From Allomyces arbusculus (lineage: Eukaryota > Blastocladiomycota > Blastocladiomycetes > Blastocladiales > Blastocladiaceae): a stretch of 64,000 nt of DNA. Position numbers and translations under genes: made by a program. The notes under the pieces are model-generated. The model was not told where the DNA came from. It ran no database searches and saw only the letters and a list, made by a program, of their open reading frames with translations. Position 1 is the first letter of the stretch, and each line of letters opens with the position of its first letter. The stretch is from the NCBI GenBank assembly GCA_027604705.1, contig JADHYV010000050.1, positions 1 to 64,000 of the forward strand, in the 5' to 3' direction. Of this stretch, positions 11,399 to 20,299 are shown in pieces.

Positions 11399-12823
11399 AT
11401 GCGCCTCCCCGACTTGCCCAACGACATCCTGCACTTGATTGCACTGTACATTATCTGCGACGACACCGCTTCCATCCAGTACTCCAACCGCCTACCAGTT
11501 CTTTTGCCGTCGAGCAGGGTCGCAAAAACCATCATTGCGCTCCGCGACACATGTCGCGCGTGGATGCATGTTGTTGATTGCATGGTCGACTGGCAGCTGC
11601 AACTCGACCTCAGTCTCGACCTCCACCCGATTTCGGCAGGTGACCGGCAGGTTTGTGCCTCGGTGGACTTCCGTGATCAAAATCTAGCAGCGGTCACGTA
11701 CAGGGTCGACCTGGCCACTAACGCTGCAGGCAGCACGCCCATCACGGCGCTCGATTCGGTTGCACCAGGATGGTCCATGGATGGTGGCGTTGTGGAGCGC
11801 GCTCGTAATGCAGTGCTTCCGACCACCGTTCTTTATCGACAGCCAAGTGATTTTCCATTCGTTCGGGTTCAAGTCGGCGACCAGCAGCTGGCCATTTCGT
11901 GTGATCGGATCCGCGCAATCAAACTGGCTGCCACCGATGCTGGCGAGCTTGCCTCGACCAATTTTGATCATGCCTCGGCACTCTCAGTCCTGTTGATATG
12001 TCTCGTCGAGTGGCTCCCGGATGTTGTTGTCTTCCACCAGCTTGATGTGGGGCTATCCGCCAGACCCTGGACACATGTCATGTCGAGTACTCTGTTGGGA
12101 TCAACGCTGGTGACGCTGCATGTCAATATTTCCCAAGACTGGAATGAGATGGTTGCTTCAGTCGCGCTCCCAGCTTTGCTCTACTTGCGCGTGAACAGCG
12201 GCAACGTTTTCAGACCCCCAGCCATTCGAACGTTACCCATTGCTCCACGACTGCAAGCGCTGTGCTTAACGGAGCAGCGCATCGATCCCCGGCTTCTCGT
12301 TGATTGTCTACCCCGATCTGCCCAAACGTTGCGCAAGCTCATGGCCACTCGAAGCCGAATTTTGACTGATGCGAGCGTCATTGCGCCGCCGTGGCTGCAA
12401 TTGCGCGAAATTCACGGTCCGCTCGACATATTCAAATACTTGTTTGCTAGTGGCACCTCGTCTGCGACCAATATCATCAGTTTCCCTGTACTGAAGGCGT
12501 TCTGGCTGCAAAATGCAGCATTCCGGGTCTCCCAGCCTGTGCCGCCGTTCCCACCGATGCCACAGCTTGTCTCTGCCTCCTTTTTCTGCGTGGTCATGAG
12601 TCCAGAGGTTCTCGCTGACTTGAGCGCTGCTGCACCGGGTCTAAGCGAGCTTTCATTGTGTGAGGGAACATTTACCCCTGCCTCGTCGGACCTGGCGCTT
12701 TCGTACACCACGTTTTCTTCGCTCACCAAGCTGTCCGTGACGGGCGTGGCGAATGCCGTGGGGGTTGCTGAATATGTGTACGCGCCGAACCTCGACGCCA
12801 GTCAAATTTATCACTATTATTGA
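11399..12823 (+). CDS. F-box-like/LRR family protein, copy A (C-terminally short)
   Basis: This is a 474-residue member of the island's repeated family. The start is set by MRLPDLPNDILHLIAL, an F-box-like helix shared by all copies (LPDLPxDILxLxxxYI), followed by TIIALRDTCRAWMHVVD. The rest is irregular leucine-rich sequence with a recurring LxxLxVTGVxNAVGVxEY segment. It is strikingly similar to copy B through the first 460 residues, then ends where B continues for about 275 more, so it lacks the conserved C-terminal module. The family match suggests a substrate-receptor role in an SCF-type ubiquitin ligase, but that is inference from the F-box-like start only. It may be a truncated, still expressed gene or an early pseudogene. 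Confidence 0.6.
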   Translation: MRLPDLPNDILHLIALYIICDDTASIQYSNRLPVLLPSSRVAKTIIALRDTCRAWMHVVDCMVDWQLQLDLSLDLHPISAGDRQVCASVDFRDQNLAAVTYRVDLATNAAGSTPITALDSVAPGWSMDGGVVERARNAVLPTTVLYRQPSDFPFVRVQVGDQQLAISCDRIRAIKLAATDAGELASTNFDHASALSVLLICLVEWLPDVVVFHQLDVGLSARPWTHVMSSTLLGSTLVTLHVNISQDWNEMVASVALPALLYLRVNSGNVFRPPAIRTLPIAPRLQALCLTEQRIDPRLLVDCLPRSAQTLRKLMATRSRILTDASVIAPPWLQLREIHGPLDIFKYLFASGTSSATNIISFPVLKAFWLQNAAFRVSQPVPPFPPMPQLVSASFFCVVMSPEVLADLSAAAPGLSELSLCEGTFTPASSDLALSYTTFSSLTKLSVTGVANAVGVAEYVYAPNLDASQIYHYY

Positions 12824-13305
12824 CAGTCTTGCTTTTGGAGAAGTTGACGTCTGAATCACTGGCGTGTAACTCGTTATTTTTCATCATTTCGGGCTCCAGA
12901 AGACGGGCGAGTATGGCAGCTCACCCAAAACAGCTTTATGCGAGTGATGCGTTGGTGATAATCGAATTTGTGGAAAGCAAACGTCCAGAACTGAGAGTCT
13001 TCTGTTGAATGATGGAGCGTGCGCTCCTTCTGGTCTCAACGTCAACAGCCACCTCAAGCGATGATGAAGGAAATCCACGTCGTGGATAATGCTCTTGATG
13101 CGTCGTGCACAGATTGCACCGCGGCTGCCAGGCAACAATGGAAGTTGTCAGCTCGAGAAGACCAAGTCATAGTCCACCTGTCGCCACCTCACTGGACCAG
13201 GCTTTTTGACGTTGCTTTCCCTTGCACTCCAACAGCCAACGCTGGACGGAAATCGCAATCGTCTTGAATTCTTGAACTGTTGTCAACCATCCGCCAACAT
13301 ACATC
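12824..13305. other. Spacer between copies A and B
   Basis: About 480 bp with no supported gene. I could not recognise the missing C-terminal module of copy A here, so its loss looks like a deletion or a divergent breakpoint rather than a simple stop codon. It should contain the promoter of copy B. Confidence 0.5.
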
Positions 13306-15543
13306 ATGGTGCATTTGTGCCTGCCCGACTTGCCCGACGACATCTTGCGCTTGGTTATCAAGTACATTCTCTGCGACGATACCACTCTCAGCATTTTCAA
13401 TCGCCCGCCAGTTCTGTTTCCGTCGAGCAAGGTTGCAAACACGATCATTGCGCTCCGCCGCACTTGTCGTGGGTGGATGCACCTCGTTGACAGCGTGGTC
13501 TTCTGGCAACTGCCTTTTGACCTCAGCCTCGACCTGCACCCGATTCCCACAACTCATGAACAAGTTCGCGCCTCCGTGGATAACCGCGATCAAAATCTAG
13601 CAGCGGTCACGTACAGGGTCCACTCGGTCAATGATTCTGCAGGCGCCGCGCCCATCATGGAGCTCGATTCAATTGCACCTGGATGGTCGATAAGCAATGG
13701 CATTGTGGCTCCCGCTCCTGGCGCAGTGCTCCCGACTATTGTACTTCGCCGGAAGCCAGGTTATTTTCCGTTCATTCACACTCGAATCGGCAACCACCAG
13801 CTCCCCATTCCTTGTGATCGGATCCGCGCACTAAAGTTGGTCGCCACCAATGTTTGCGACCTTGCCAATACAGAAATTGACCATGCCTCTGCACTCTCGG
13901 CCTTGTTGGAATGTATCGTCGAATGGCTCCCGAACATTGTTGTCTTCCATCAGCTTGGCGTGGGGCCATCCGCCAGACCTTGGATGCATGCCATGTCGAG
14001 TATGAAATGGGGATCAACCCTGACGACGCTGCATGTTAATCTTTCGCGCGACTGGAACGATATGGTTCGTTCTGTCGAGCTTCCAGCCTTGCTCGACTTG
14101 CGCGTGAATAGCGGCAGCGCTTTCAGGCCGCCAGCCATCCAGGAGTTGCCCTTTGCTCCTCGACTGCAAAAATTGTTATTCATGGCGCTGCGCATCGATC
14201 CGCGTCTTTTCGTTGATTGCCTGCCCCGGTTCGCACGAACGATACGCAAGTTCACAGCCGCACGATGCCGTCTCTTGACCGGCACGAGCGTTGTTGCATC
14301 GCAGACAGCGCAGGAGTGGTCCCAGCTGCGCCATTTTCACGGTTCGCTCGACATGTTCAATTACTTGATTGCCAGCAGCGCCTCGTCTGCGACCTCCATG
14401 ACCAGTCTCCCCGCAATTCAATCGTTCTGGCTGCAAAGCGCAGAGTACCGGATATACCAGTCCGTGCCGCTGCTTCCACCCATGCCACAGCTCGCCTCTG
14501 CCTCCTTTTTCTGTGTGGCCATGAGCCCAACGGCCCTTGCCAGTTTGAATACCGTTGCACCGGGTCTACGAACGCTCTCGATGTTTGAGGGCCAATTTGC
14601 ATCCTCCTCGCCAAAGAAGGTGTCGTCACGCATTATCTTTGCTTCGCTCACCAACTTGTCCGTGACTGGCGTGGAAAACGCGGTGGGCGTAACAGAATAT
14701 CTCGACGCCCCTCACCTCACTGAGATCACTTGGAACGCGACTGGTTCACCCATCATGCCGATCCCATGGCACACGATCACATTTGCCTCTATTAACTTCT
14801 ATACTCGCGGAGAGCATGATGTTCGAATTACTGGTGCGCATCTCAGTGCGCTCAAGCATCTCAAGACGCTACACCTGCGAGGTCAGGATATCGAGTGGAC
14901 TGATGCAGCTCCAACGTTATGTACAGTCACGCACCTGCGGGCCTCGCCAGCGCACCTGGCTGCCTTCCTACCGCATGCCCTGCCGAACTTAGTTCATTTG
15001 GAATCCATGGGGTCCAAGGACCCGCCGTTCCGTGCTTTACCCACCGCGGCTGCCCTCTCCCTCCGCCGCATTACGGGCAATTTACATCCAACGTTGATTG
15101 AGCAACTCGCACGCATGCCACAGCTCAAATCGATTGATGGTCGATACCGCGTTGATGTCGCCGGTGACGCACCGTTGCCCGAATGGACCCTAGAGTACTC
15201 GCAGGGCCATGTCGTCTGGACGTCTGTGCCGCGCATGGAGTTGACTGGGCGGTTCACGGACCGGTTGGTGGTTCGTGCCGTGTCCGTGGATGACGCGGCC
15301 AAGGCCGTTTCGGATATCGAGCGAATGCTCGAGTGGATTGTCATGGGCGGTCGGACAGGCGAGGATGTTGAGCCAATTCCGGTGGAGGTGCATCTCACTG
15401 ATGCTGTCGATTGGGTGCTTGGGAAGCGAGTGCTTGCGATGCTGGCTGGTGTTGGTGAGGAGGACCCTGACGGCCGCTCCTTAGTTGTATTTTCGGCCTT
15501 GGAATCGTCGGGTTCTGACCAAATTCGTTTGTATCTTGCGTGA
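13306..15543 (+). CDS. F-box-like/LRR family protein, copy B (full length)
   Basis: A single-exon gene of 745 residues, the fullest example of the family. Residues 6-30 (LPDLPDDILRLVIKYI) are F-box-like, followed by TIIALRRTCRGWMHLVD, which matches the F-box helix that packs against LRRs. The middle holds irregular leucine-rich repeats (LPALLDLRVNS, APRLQKLLFMALRI, FASLTNLSVTGVENAVG). The last 200 residues carry a conserved module with LSLRRITGNLHP, LIEQLARMPQLKSI, QGHVVWTSVPRMELT and DAAKAVSDIERM, shared almost word for word with copy D. No transmembrane segment or enzyme motif is seen. Probably an SCF-type adaptor or a protein-binding LRR; the ligand is unknown. Confidence 0.72.
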   Translation: MVHLCLPDLPDDILRLVIKYILCDDTTLSIFNRPPVLFPSSKVANTIIALRRTCRGWMHLVDSVVFWQLPFDLSLDLHPIPTTHEQVRASVDNRDQNLAAVTYRVHSVNDSAGAAPIMELDSIAPGWSISNGIVAPAPGAVLPTIVLRRKPGYFPFIHTRIGNHQLPIPCDRIRALKLVATNVCDLANTEIDHASALSALLECIVEWLPNIVVFHQLGVGPSARPWMHAMSSMKWGSTLTTLHVNLSRDWNDMVRSVELPALLDLRVNSGSAFRPPAIQELPFAPRLQKLLFMALRIDPRLFVDCLPRFARTIRKFTAARCRLLTGTSVVASQTAQEWSQLRHFHGSLDMFNYLIASSASSATSMTSLPAIQSFWLQSAEYRIYQSVPLLPPMPQLASASFFCVAMSPTALASLNTVAPGLRTLSMFEGQFASSSPKKVSSRIIFASLTNLSVTGVENAVGVTEYLDAPHLTEITWNATGSPIMPIPWHTITFASINFYTRGEHDVRITGAHLSALKHLKTLHLRGQDIEWTDAAPTLCTVTHLRASPAHLAAFLPHALPNLVHLESMGSKDPPFRALPTAAALSLRRITGNLHPTLIEQLARMPQLKSIDGRYRVDVAGDAPLPEWTLEYSQGHVVWTSVPRMELTGRFTDRLVVRAVSVDDAAKAVSDIERMLEWIVMGGRTGEDVEPIPVEVHLTDAVDWVLGKRVLAMLAGVGEEDPDGRSLVVFSALESSGSDQIRLYLA

Positions 15544-15614
15544 CTCATTTTGTTTCGCGTATTGTAATCATGTATACCTTCGCATCTTCAGCAACGCGTT
15601 TCTTCTCTTACAAT

Positions 15615-16199
15615 TGCCCAGATGGCTTGGTCAACTGGTCTCAGCGATGCATCATGGCTTGGACTTGAACCCATTGCACCTGTCTCGTTGGCCACGACGT
15701 CGCCTGGTTTAGAACAATTTTCGTTGTGCAGGGGCACGTAGCGTGGAATGAACTTTCTTTGCGCATCACCTTTGTTCCGCTCACCAAGTTGTCTGTCTCC
15801 GGCGTGGAGAATGCCGCAGGTCATACCCAGCATCTTGTCGTCCCTCGCCTCGACCATGTCGATTGGCAAGCGACTGGTCTTCTCGTTGCGCCCATTCCAT
15901 GGCTCGCAGTGACATCTGTCGCCATCGACAGCCGCCTTCGCAGGGCTAGGATCGTCGAGATAACTGACGGGCACCTGGTTACACTCGCCATGTTTGCACC
16001 ACATGCCTTGCCGAACCTGATCCACTTGGAAGGCCGCCTGCCCAACAACTCACCGTTTTATGCTTTGCCCACCGGTTGGGAAGTGCATGCTTGCGATGCT
16101 GGCAAATGTCGCGAAGCAAGACATGCACGATCGCCCTTCGAGTGCGGGTGTGATCGCGACTGCCCTGCTACTTCACATATACAGCTGCGTTTTGCATAA
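15615..16199 (+). pseudogene. Decayed F-box/LRR family fragment downstream of copy B
   Basis: Family-specific segments are recognisable in order: APVSLATTSPGLEQFSLC, then LTKLSVSGVENAAG, then PRLDHVDWQATG, then APHALPNLIHLEG, then (other frame) VGKCMLAMLANVAKQD. Compared with copy B it starts mid-protein, has an in-frame stop near 15740, lacks the segment between the LVTLA and FAPHALPNL positions, and has jumped from the ALPT region to the VGKRMLA region with a frame change. It is a remnant of a separate copy lying 70 bp after copy B. Confidence 0.75.
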
Positions 16200-16603
16200 C
16201 CATGTGCCCATGATGAAGGGATCATGTTGCATGATAACACCTTTGTTCATCTTGCTCAGCTTTTTAGCGTGTCAGCTTCTTGCCTTTTGACAGATTCTTT
16301 ACTCTCGCAGCCTGTGGGACACGAACGACCAGCGCCTTTGGTGTGGGACATGGCCAGAACTTGTCCAGAATTTGTCGGCCCGTCTCACTGGATGCTCGTG
16401 GTCCCCAGACTCTTCCCGGCTCGTCTTCACAGTCGCCATTTGATTGACAGCGGATTCCCCCTCACCTCCTCTCTCGCTTTCTCTCTCCATTGTCGCACAG
16501 GACCGACGTCAACTGCGTCTTGCTCAGTGATTCCTTTTGTGACTTGTTGCCCGACCTGATCGCCGTTTCTACGCCGCGAGCCAAGAAGAATCCACCTGAG
16601 ACC
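16200..16603. other. Spacer before the IFI6/27-like pair
   Basis: About 400 bp with no supported gene; a pyrimidine-rich stretch (CTCTCTCGCTTTCTCTC) near 16465 lies shortly before the next gene and may be part of its promoter or leader. Confidence 0.4.
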
Positions 16604-17182
16604 ATGTTTTCCAAGCTTTCCTGCAAGTTCACGTCGCTCGCTGCTACCATGCGCAAGTCGATGCGGGGGCGTTCATCCCCGAGCAGCACGACCTCAGCCG
16701 CAACTGCTGCTGCGACCGCTGCGGGAGCCGTAACGGCTGCGCTTCTCGCCGTCCCAGCTGTCGGCACTGCAGGCGTCGCTACTGCCGCCACCTATGGCAC
16801 GTTTGCCGCGACCACGACGGCTGTTACGGCCGTCACGGCGACGACCTCGGCCGTTTCAACGACCGCTGCTATTTCAACTGCGACCATTGTCAAGATCCTG
16901 GCCGGCGCACTTGTTGGAGCTGTCGCTGCGCCCTTCATCGCGTCAGGTGCCGTCGTTATGCTCGCTGCCGTTCTCGGGTTCTCGGCTGTGGGCATTGTCG
17001 CTGGGTCTGCAGCTGCATGGCTCATGAGTGTGCTCGGCGGCGCGGCGACGGCTAGCGGGTCGCTCGTTGCCATTTTCCAGGCGATCGGTGCCACGGGCGC
17101 GGTCGTGTTTTCGGGCGCGGTTGCGGGCGTGCTTGGCGCTGTGGGTGGGGTGCTCGGTGGGCTGCTTGGGTTCCTGTTTTGA
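16604..17182 (+). CDS. IFI6/IFI27-like (interferon-induced 6-16 family) small hydrophobic membrane protein
   Basis: The product has 192 residues; the start at MFSKLSCKF is the first ATG in a frame that is otherwise open upstream. A short basic N-terminus (MRKSMRGRSS) is followed by an Ala/Thr/Gly-rich hydrophobic region with several predicted membrane helices. The C-terminal part carries the family hallmark: VLGFSAVGIVAGSAAAWLM followed by SGSLVAIFQAIGATG and Gly-rich repeats. This matches animal IFI6/IFI27/ISG12 (GFTxxGIxxxSxAAxxMS, then GSLVATLQSxGAxG). In animals these sit in mitochondrial or ER membranes and influence apoptosis and antiviral responses; the fungal role is not known to me. 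A smaller paralogue follows 300 bp downstream. Confidence 0.78.
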   Translation: MFSKLSCKFTSLAATMRKSMRGRSSPSSTTSAATAAATAAGAVTAALLAVPAVGTAGVATAATYGTFAATTTAVTAVTATTSAVSTTAAISTATIVKILAGALVGAVAAPFIASGAVVMLAAVLGFSAVGIVAGSAAAWLMSVLGGAATASGSLVAIFQAIGATGAVVFSGAVAGVLGAVGGVLGGLLGFLF

Positions 17183-17347
17183 ACGTCGGAAATGTCGAGT
17201 TTGCAAATGGAGCCATTGGTTGCGCCCTGACCTGTTTCGGGAAGAGCTGTGAAAGGTTAGAAACACGACAGAGACTGGACACAATCACGACACGAACTTC
17301 ACAAATAGCGGCCACATCGCTGCCAATGGTTTTGCTTCATTTCCGCC

Positions 17348-17354
17348 TATAAAA
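17348..17354 (+). promoter_or_regulatory. Candidate TATA box of the second IFI6/27-like gene
   Basis: TATAAAA sits 127 bp before the ATG at 17481, followed by a C/T-rich leader without ATG. Placement suggests independent transcription of the second gene of the pair. Confidence 0.55.
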
Positions 17355-17480
17355 GTCCCCGCTGCCCGGCCCGTTGATTCTCTCGCGCTCTTACGTCTGC
17401 CGTCAAAGCGGTCGCTACTTTCACACCTTCACGGCACCAACACGTTCCCTGCGCTGCACCTGTCTCCACTAGTACAAACC

Positions 17481-17780
17481 ATGACTCGAAGCCTCTCAAA
17501 CAAGTCTCTGAGGTTGACAACGCATATATTGTTAGTACTTTCCCTAGAACGCGCAACCGCCAACATGCCTGGAGTCATTGCCGTCATGCTCGATTGGCCT
17601 TTTGTCGCTGCCGTGCGCTGGATCGGGTTCACGGCCATGGGTATTCTCAAGGGCTCGTTTGCCGCGTGGATGATGCGCGTGCTTGGCGGCGCGTTGACGC
17701 CCAAGGGCGGGCTGGTCGCTCTTCTGCAAGCCATTGGTGCGACGGGACGTGCGCTGTTTGCAGCATTCTTCGGTGTTTGA
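17481..17780 (+). CDS. Short IFI6/IFI27-like paralogue
   Basis: The 99-residue product contains the family core, IGFTAMGILKGSFAAWMMRVL followed by GGLVALLQAIGATGRALF, clearly related to the upstream gene (AAAWLMSVLGGA... and LVAIFQAIGATG). It lacks the long Ala/Thr-rich hydrophobic region of that gene and stops soon after the core. The N-terminal segment before MPGVIAVML (17565) shows no similarity, so the second Met is an alternative start. It could be a small functional membrane protein, as animal IFI27 proteins are about this size, or a shortened duplicate. Confidence 0.65.
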   Translation: MTRSLSNKSLRLTTHILLVLSLERATANMPGVIAVMLDWPFVAAVRWIGFTAMGILKGSFAAWMMRVLGGALTPKGGLVALLQAIGATGRALFAAFFGV

Positions 17781-18272
17781 GCCCAAGGTCGGACGCGCAG
17801 ACGAGGATGTCGATGTGGAGGGACGGCTCCCTCGAGTACTTTGATCAAATGTGAGGAAATTTCCGGTCTCCGTGCATTAAGCAACGTAAAATGAGAGGAA
17901 CAGAGAGCGGTCATTATGAGACACTGCAATCCGTCACCAACGTGGATCAGGCCGCTGGAGAAATCGCAAAGCAAAATCCAGGAAGTCCATAGCTTCGAAA
18001 GATTTGAAGCAAGGAAAAGATGTCACTTTTCAATGCAGTCACACTCTTCTCAAAGAATTAAGCAAATTCTGTCTGGAACAGAGTCTTCAGCGGGCATGCA
18101 GAGGAATGACAACCATCCGCCCCACAACTCCTTCCGCGACCAGCGCCTCGACCATCTCATTGACCTGCGAGTGCACAACAGTACCCGCCTCCTGAGCAAC
18201 GTGAATGTCCACCGGGAATGGCTCCGGCTTGGCCTCGCGCTGCTGCGAGCTGATACCGGACGCACCACTGCA
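17781..18272. other. Spacer
   Basis: About 490 bp; no supported gene or repeat. Confidence 0.4.
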
Positions 18273-20050
18273 TCACAGCCGAGATTTCCTTGACCATTTC
18301 CCCACGTCGTCAACGGTTCGGACCTCGACCACAAACTTGCGCACAGGCTTGTTGGCGGCGTCAAGTCGAACTGTGAGCGACGGGATCAGGCGCCAAATGG
18401 GGTTTCCTTGCATGTATGCCAGCCGCCACTCGGCGAGCGTAAATGCGCCGTCAATGCCAATGCGGTTCGCGTACAGGAAATACTTGAGCCGCGGCGCGCA
18501 CGAAAGGGCCGTGACAAGCTGCACGTGGATGGTACCAGCCGTGATTTGCTTGAGCGTGTGCATACACGCCGAGGGTAATTTTTGGATGTAAATTTCCTGT
18601 TCGGCACACTCGGCGTGCTCGAGAGTAGGCAGGGCAAAGTTGGGTAACGTCGCAAACACCGTGTCGGGTGCGACCAAATGCTTGACATGTGGCAACGTTG
18701 GGACAAGATCGTCGGTCCAGGCCATTTTCGGAGGGAGGTACAATGTCGCGAGGCAAAGCAGTGCATCGAGCACACTGCCAAGAATCATGACAGGGAGCCG
18801 GTTCCAGTTCGTGTCCACCATCCGGATCGATTGAATCGAGAGCCACGGAATAATGGCTGCCACAGTCTCCCCACCGTTGAGATCCACAGTCACCATCGTG
18901 AGCCGTGGCGCGACCAAGCACGGCGCAAGGTATTTTTCCAGAATGACCGACCCGGCGCGCAGTGTCGTCAAGTGCGCAAACGTGACGGACTTTGCGGGCG
19001 GCGTACACCGCACGGATCCAGAGATCACAATCAACATGCGGAGACACTCAGCCTCGCGGGCCAAGCCCATTAACGAGTCGCCGTTCAGCATCACACCTCG
19101 AATTGTGAGCGACACGAGTCGTGGAAGTGGGACCGGAATCACAGAACGCCGCGCGATATCCGCTCTTTGCTAAGTTGGCACACGGATCACAAGCGAGCTC
19201 AGCATTGGAAGGCCGGGACTGCCTGCAGCAAGTTGCCAAAACAAATAGCTTGGACCTTCAAACGTGCGCAGCACTGGCCAGTGTGGCATTGGGACAGGTG
19301 TCGTGGTTCCGTCGACCAGTCGGTCAACCGAGACCGTCAACCGTTGCAACATGCTTGCATAATGCACAATGGCAGCGGGCCGCAACTCTGGGGCATGCAC
19401 AGTGAGCGACACCAGGCGTGGCGCAGCGAAAAGCGTTTCCAAGACAATGTGCCGGATAGCAGCAAAACTGATCTTCAAATCAAGTAGTGTTGGCAATGTC
19501 AGGGCGTGGGGGCGTCGTTCCATTCGGGTGAGTGCACGTATGTCCGTGGAGGTGCGCAAAAACGGAACGGTGGAGATGGTATTGCCAAAAAAGTAATCTC
19601 AGAGGGCCGAGACGCGTTCTGCGACCAAGTACGATTTCTGGCCAGCACTGCGGAAATGCAGCGATAAATCAACCGATTTGTCATGATGCCCAAACTGCAT
19701 GCCACATGCCGGGTCAGCAATCAGTTGAACATGGCGTTGGGATCGTGTCCCTTACTCGGCGACAGCAAGAACAGTGTTGGGCGCGCGAGAAACGGGCCGC
19801 AGTGCGCCAAGCACGTGCGCTGTCGGCGATGGCACGCGAACCAAATCCTCAAAGAAATGATATTTGCAAGCTCGCGAGCAAGTTTTGTACAACGATGTGC
19901 TGCACGTCAAGGGCAGGATTGGCGAGCGGAGAGTCGGAGGAGCAACTTGGGCTGCCAGAGCCATCTTGGTCGTGTCCATCTTGGCAGATCAATGCTGGTA
20001 GTGAACCGGGCCGTAGCGTGCAAATCTTTCGGCGCGTTCCTTGCATAACT
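18273..20050 (-). pseudogene. Decayed F-box/LRR family copy C
   Basis: Two open blocks on the minus strand (19559-19170 and 19142-18273) read as consecutive leucine-rich sequence: LTLPTLLDLKIS, APRLVSLTVHAPELR, then LPRLVSLTIRGVMLNG, FAHLTTLRAGSVI, LPTLEHAECAEQE and the family C-terminal signature TLAEWRLAYMQGNPIWRLIP. A stop separates them, and upstream (about 19570-20050) family-like pieces such as VDLSLHF are scattered over frames with stops. No F-box start is found. The last helix (DDVGKW) is cut by a frame change. An older, independent lineage compared with copies A, B and D. Confidence 0.7.
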
Positions 20051-20299
20051 CGACGTTGTGGAGCGTGAATGCAACCAGAAACGATGAGGGGACGTGAGGA
20101 TTGTCGGCGGTGGGATGATGATGTGTGTGTGCAGTGACAAGTGGCACCGATCTGGCTGCCACGTCACAAACCAACCATTTCCACCTCATATTCATTGCCG
20201 ACGCCTACCATGAATGATTTGCTGAGCAGGTGCATGCTTGTTGATCCGCACAAGTTACTGCCGCCAGCAGATACAAACTAGCTGCAAACGTACAAGACT

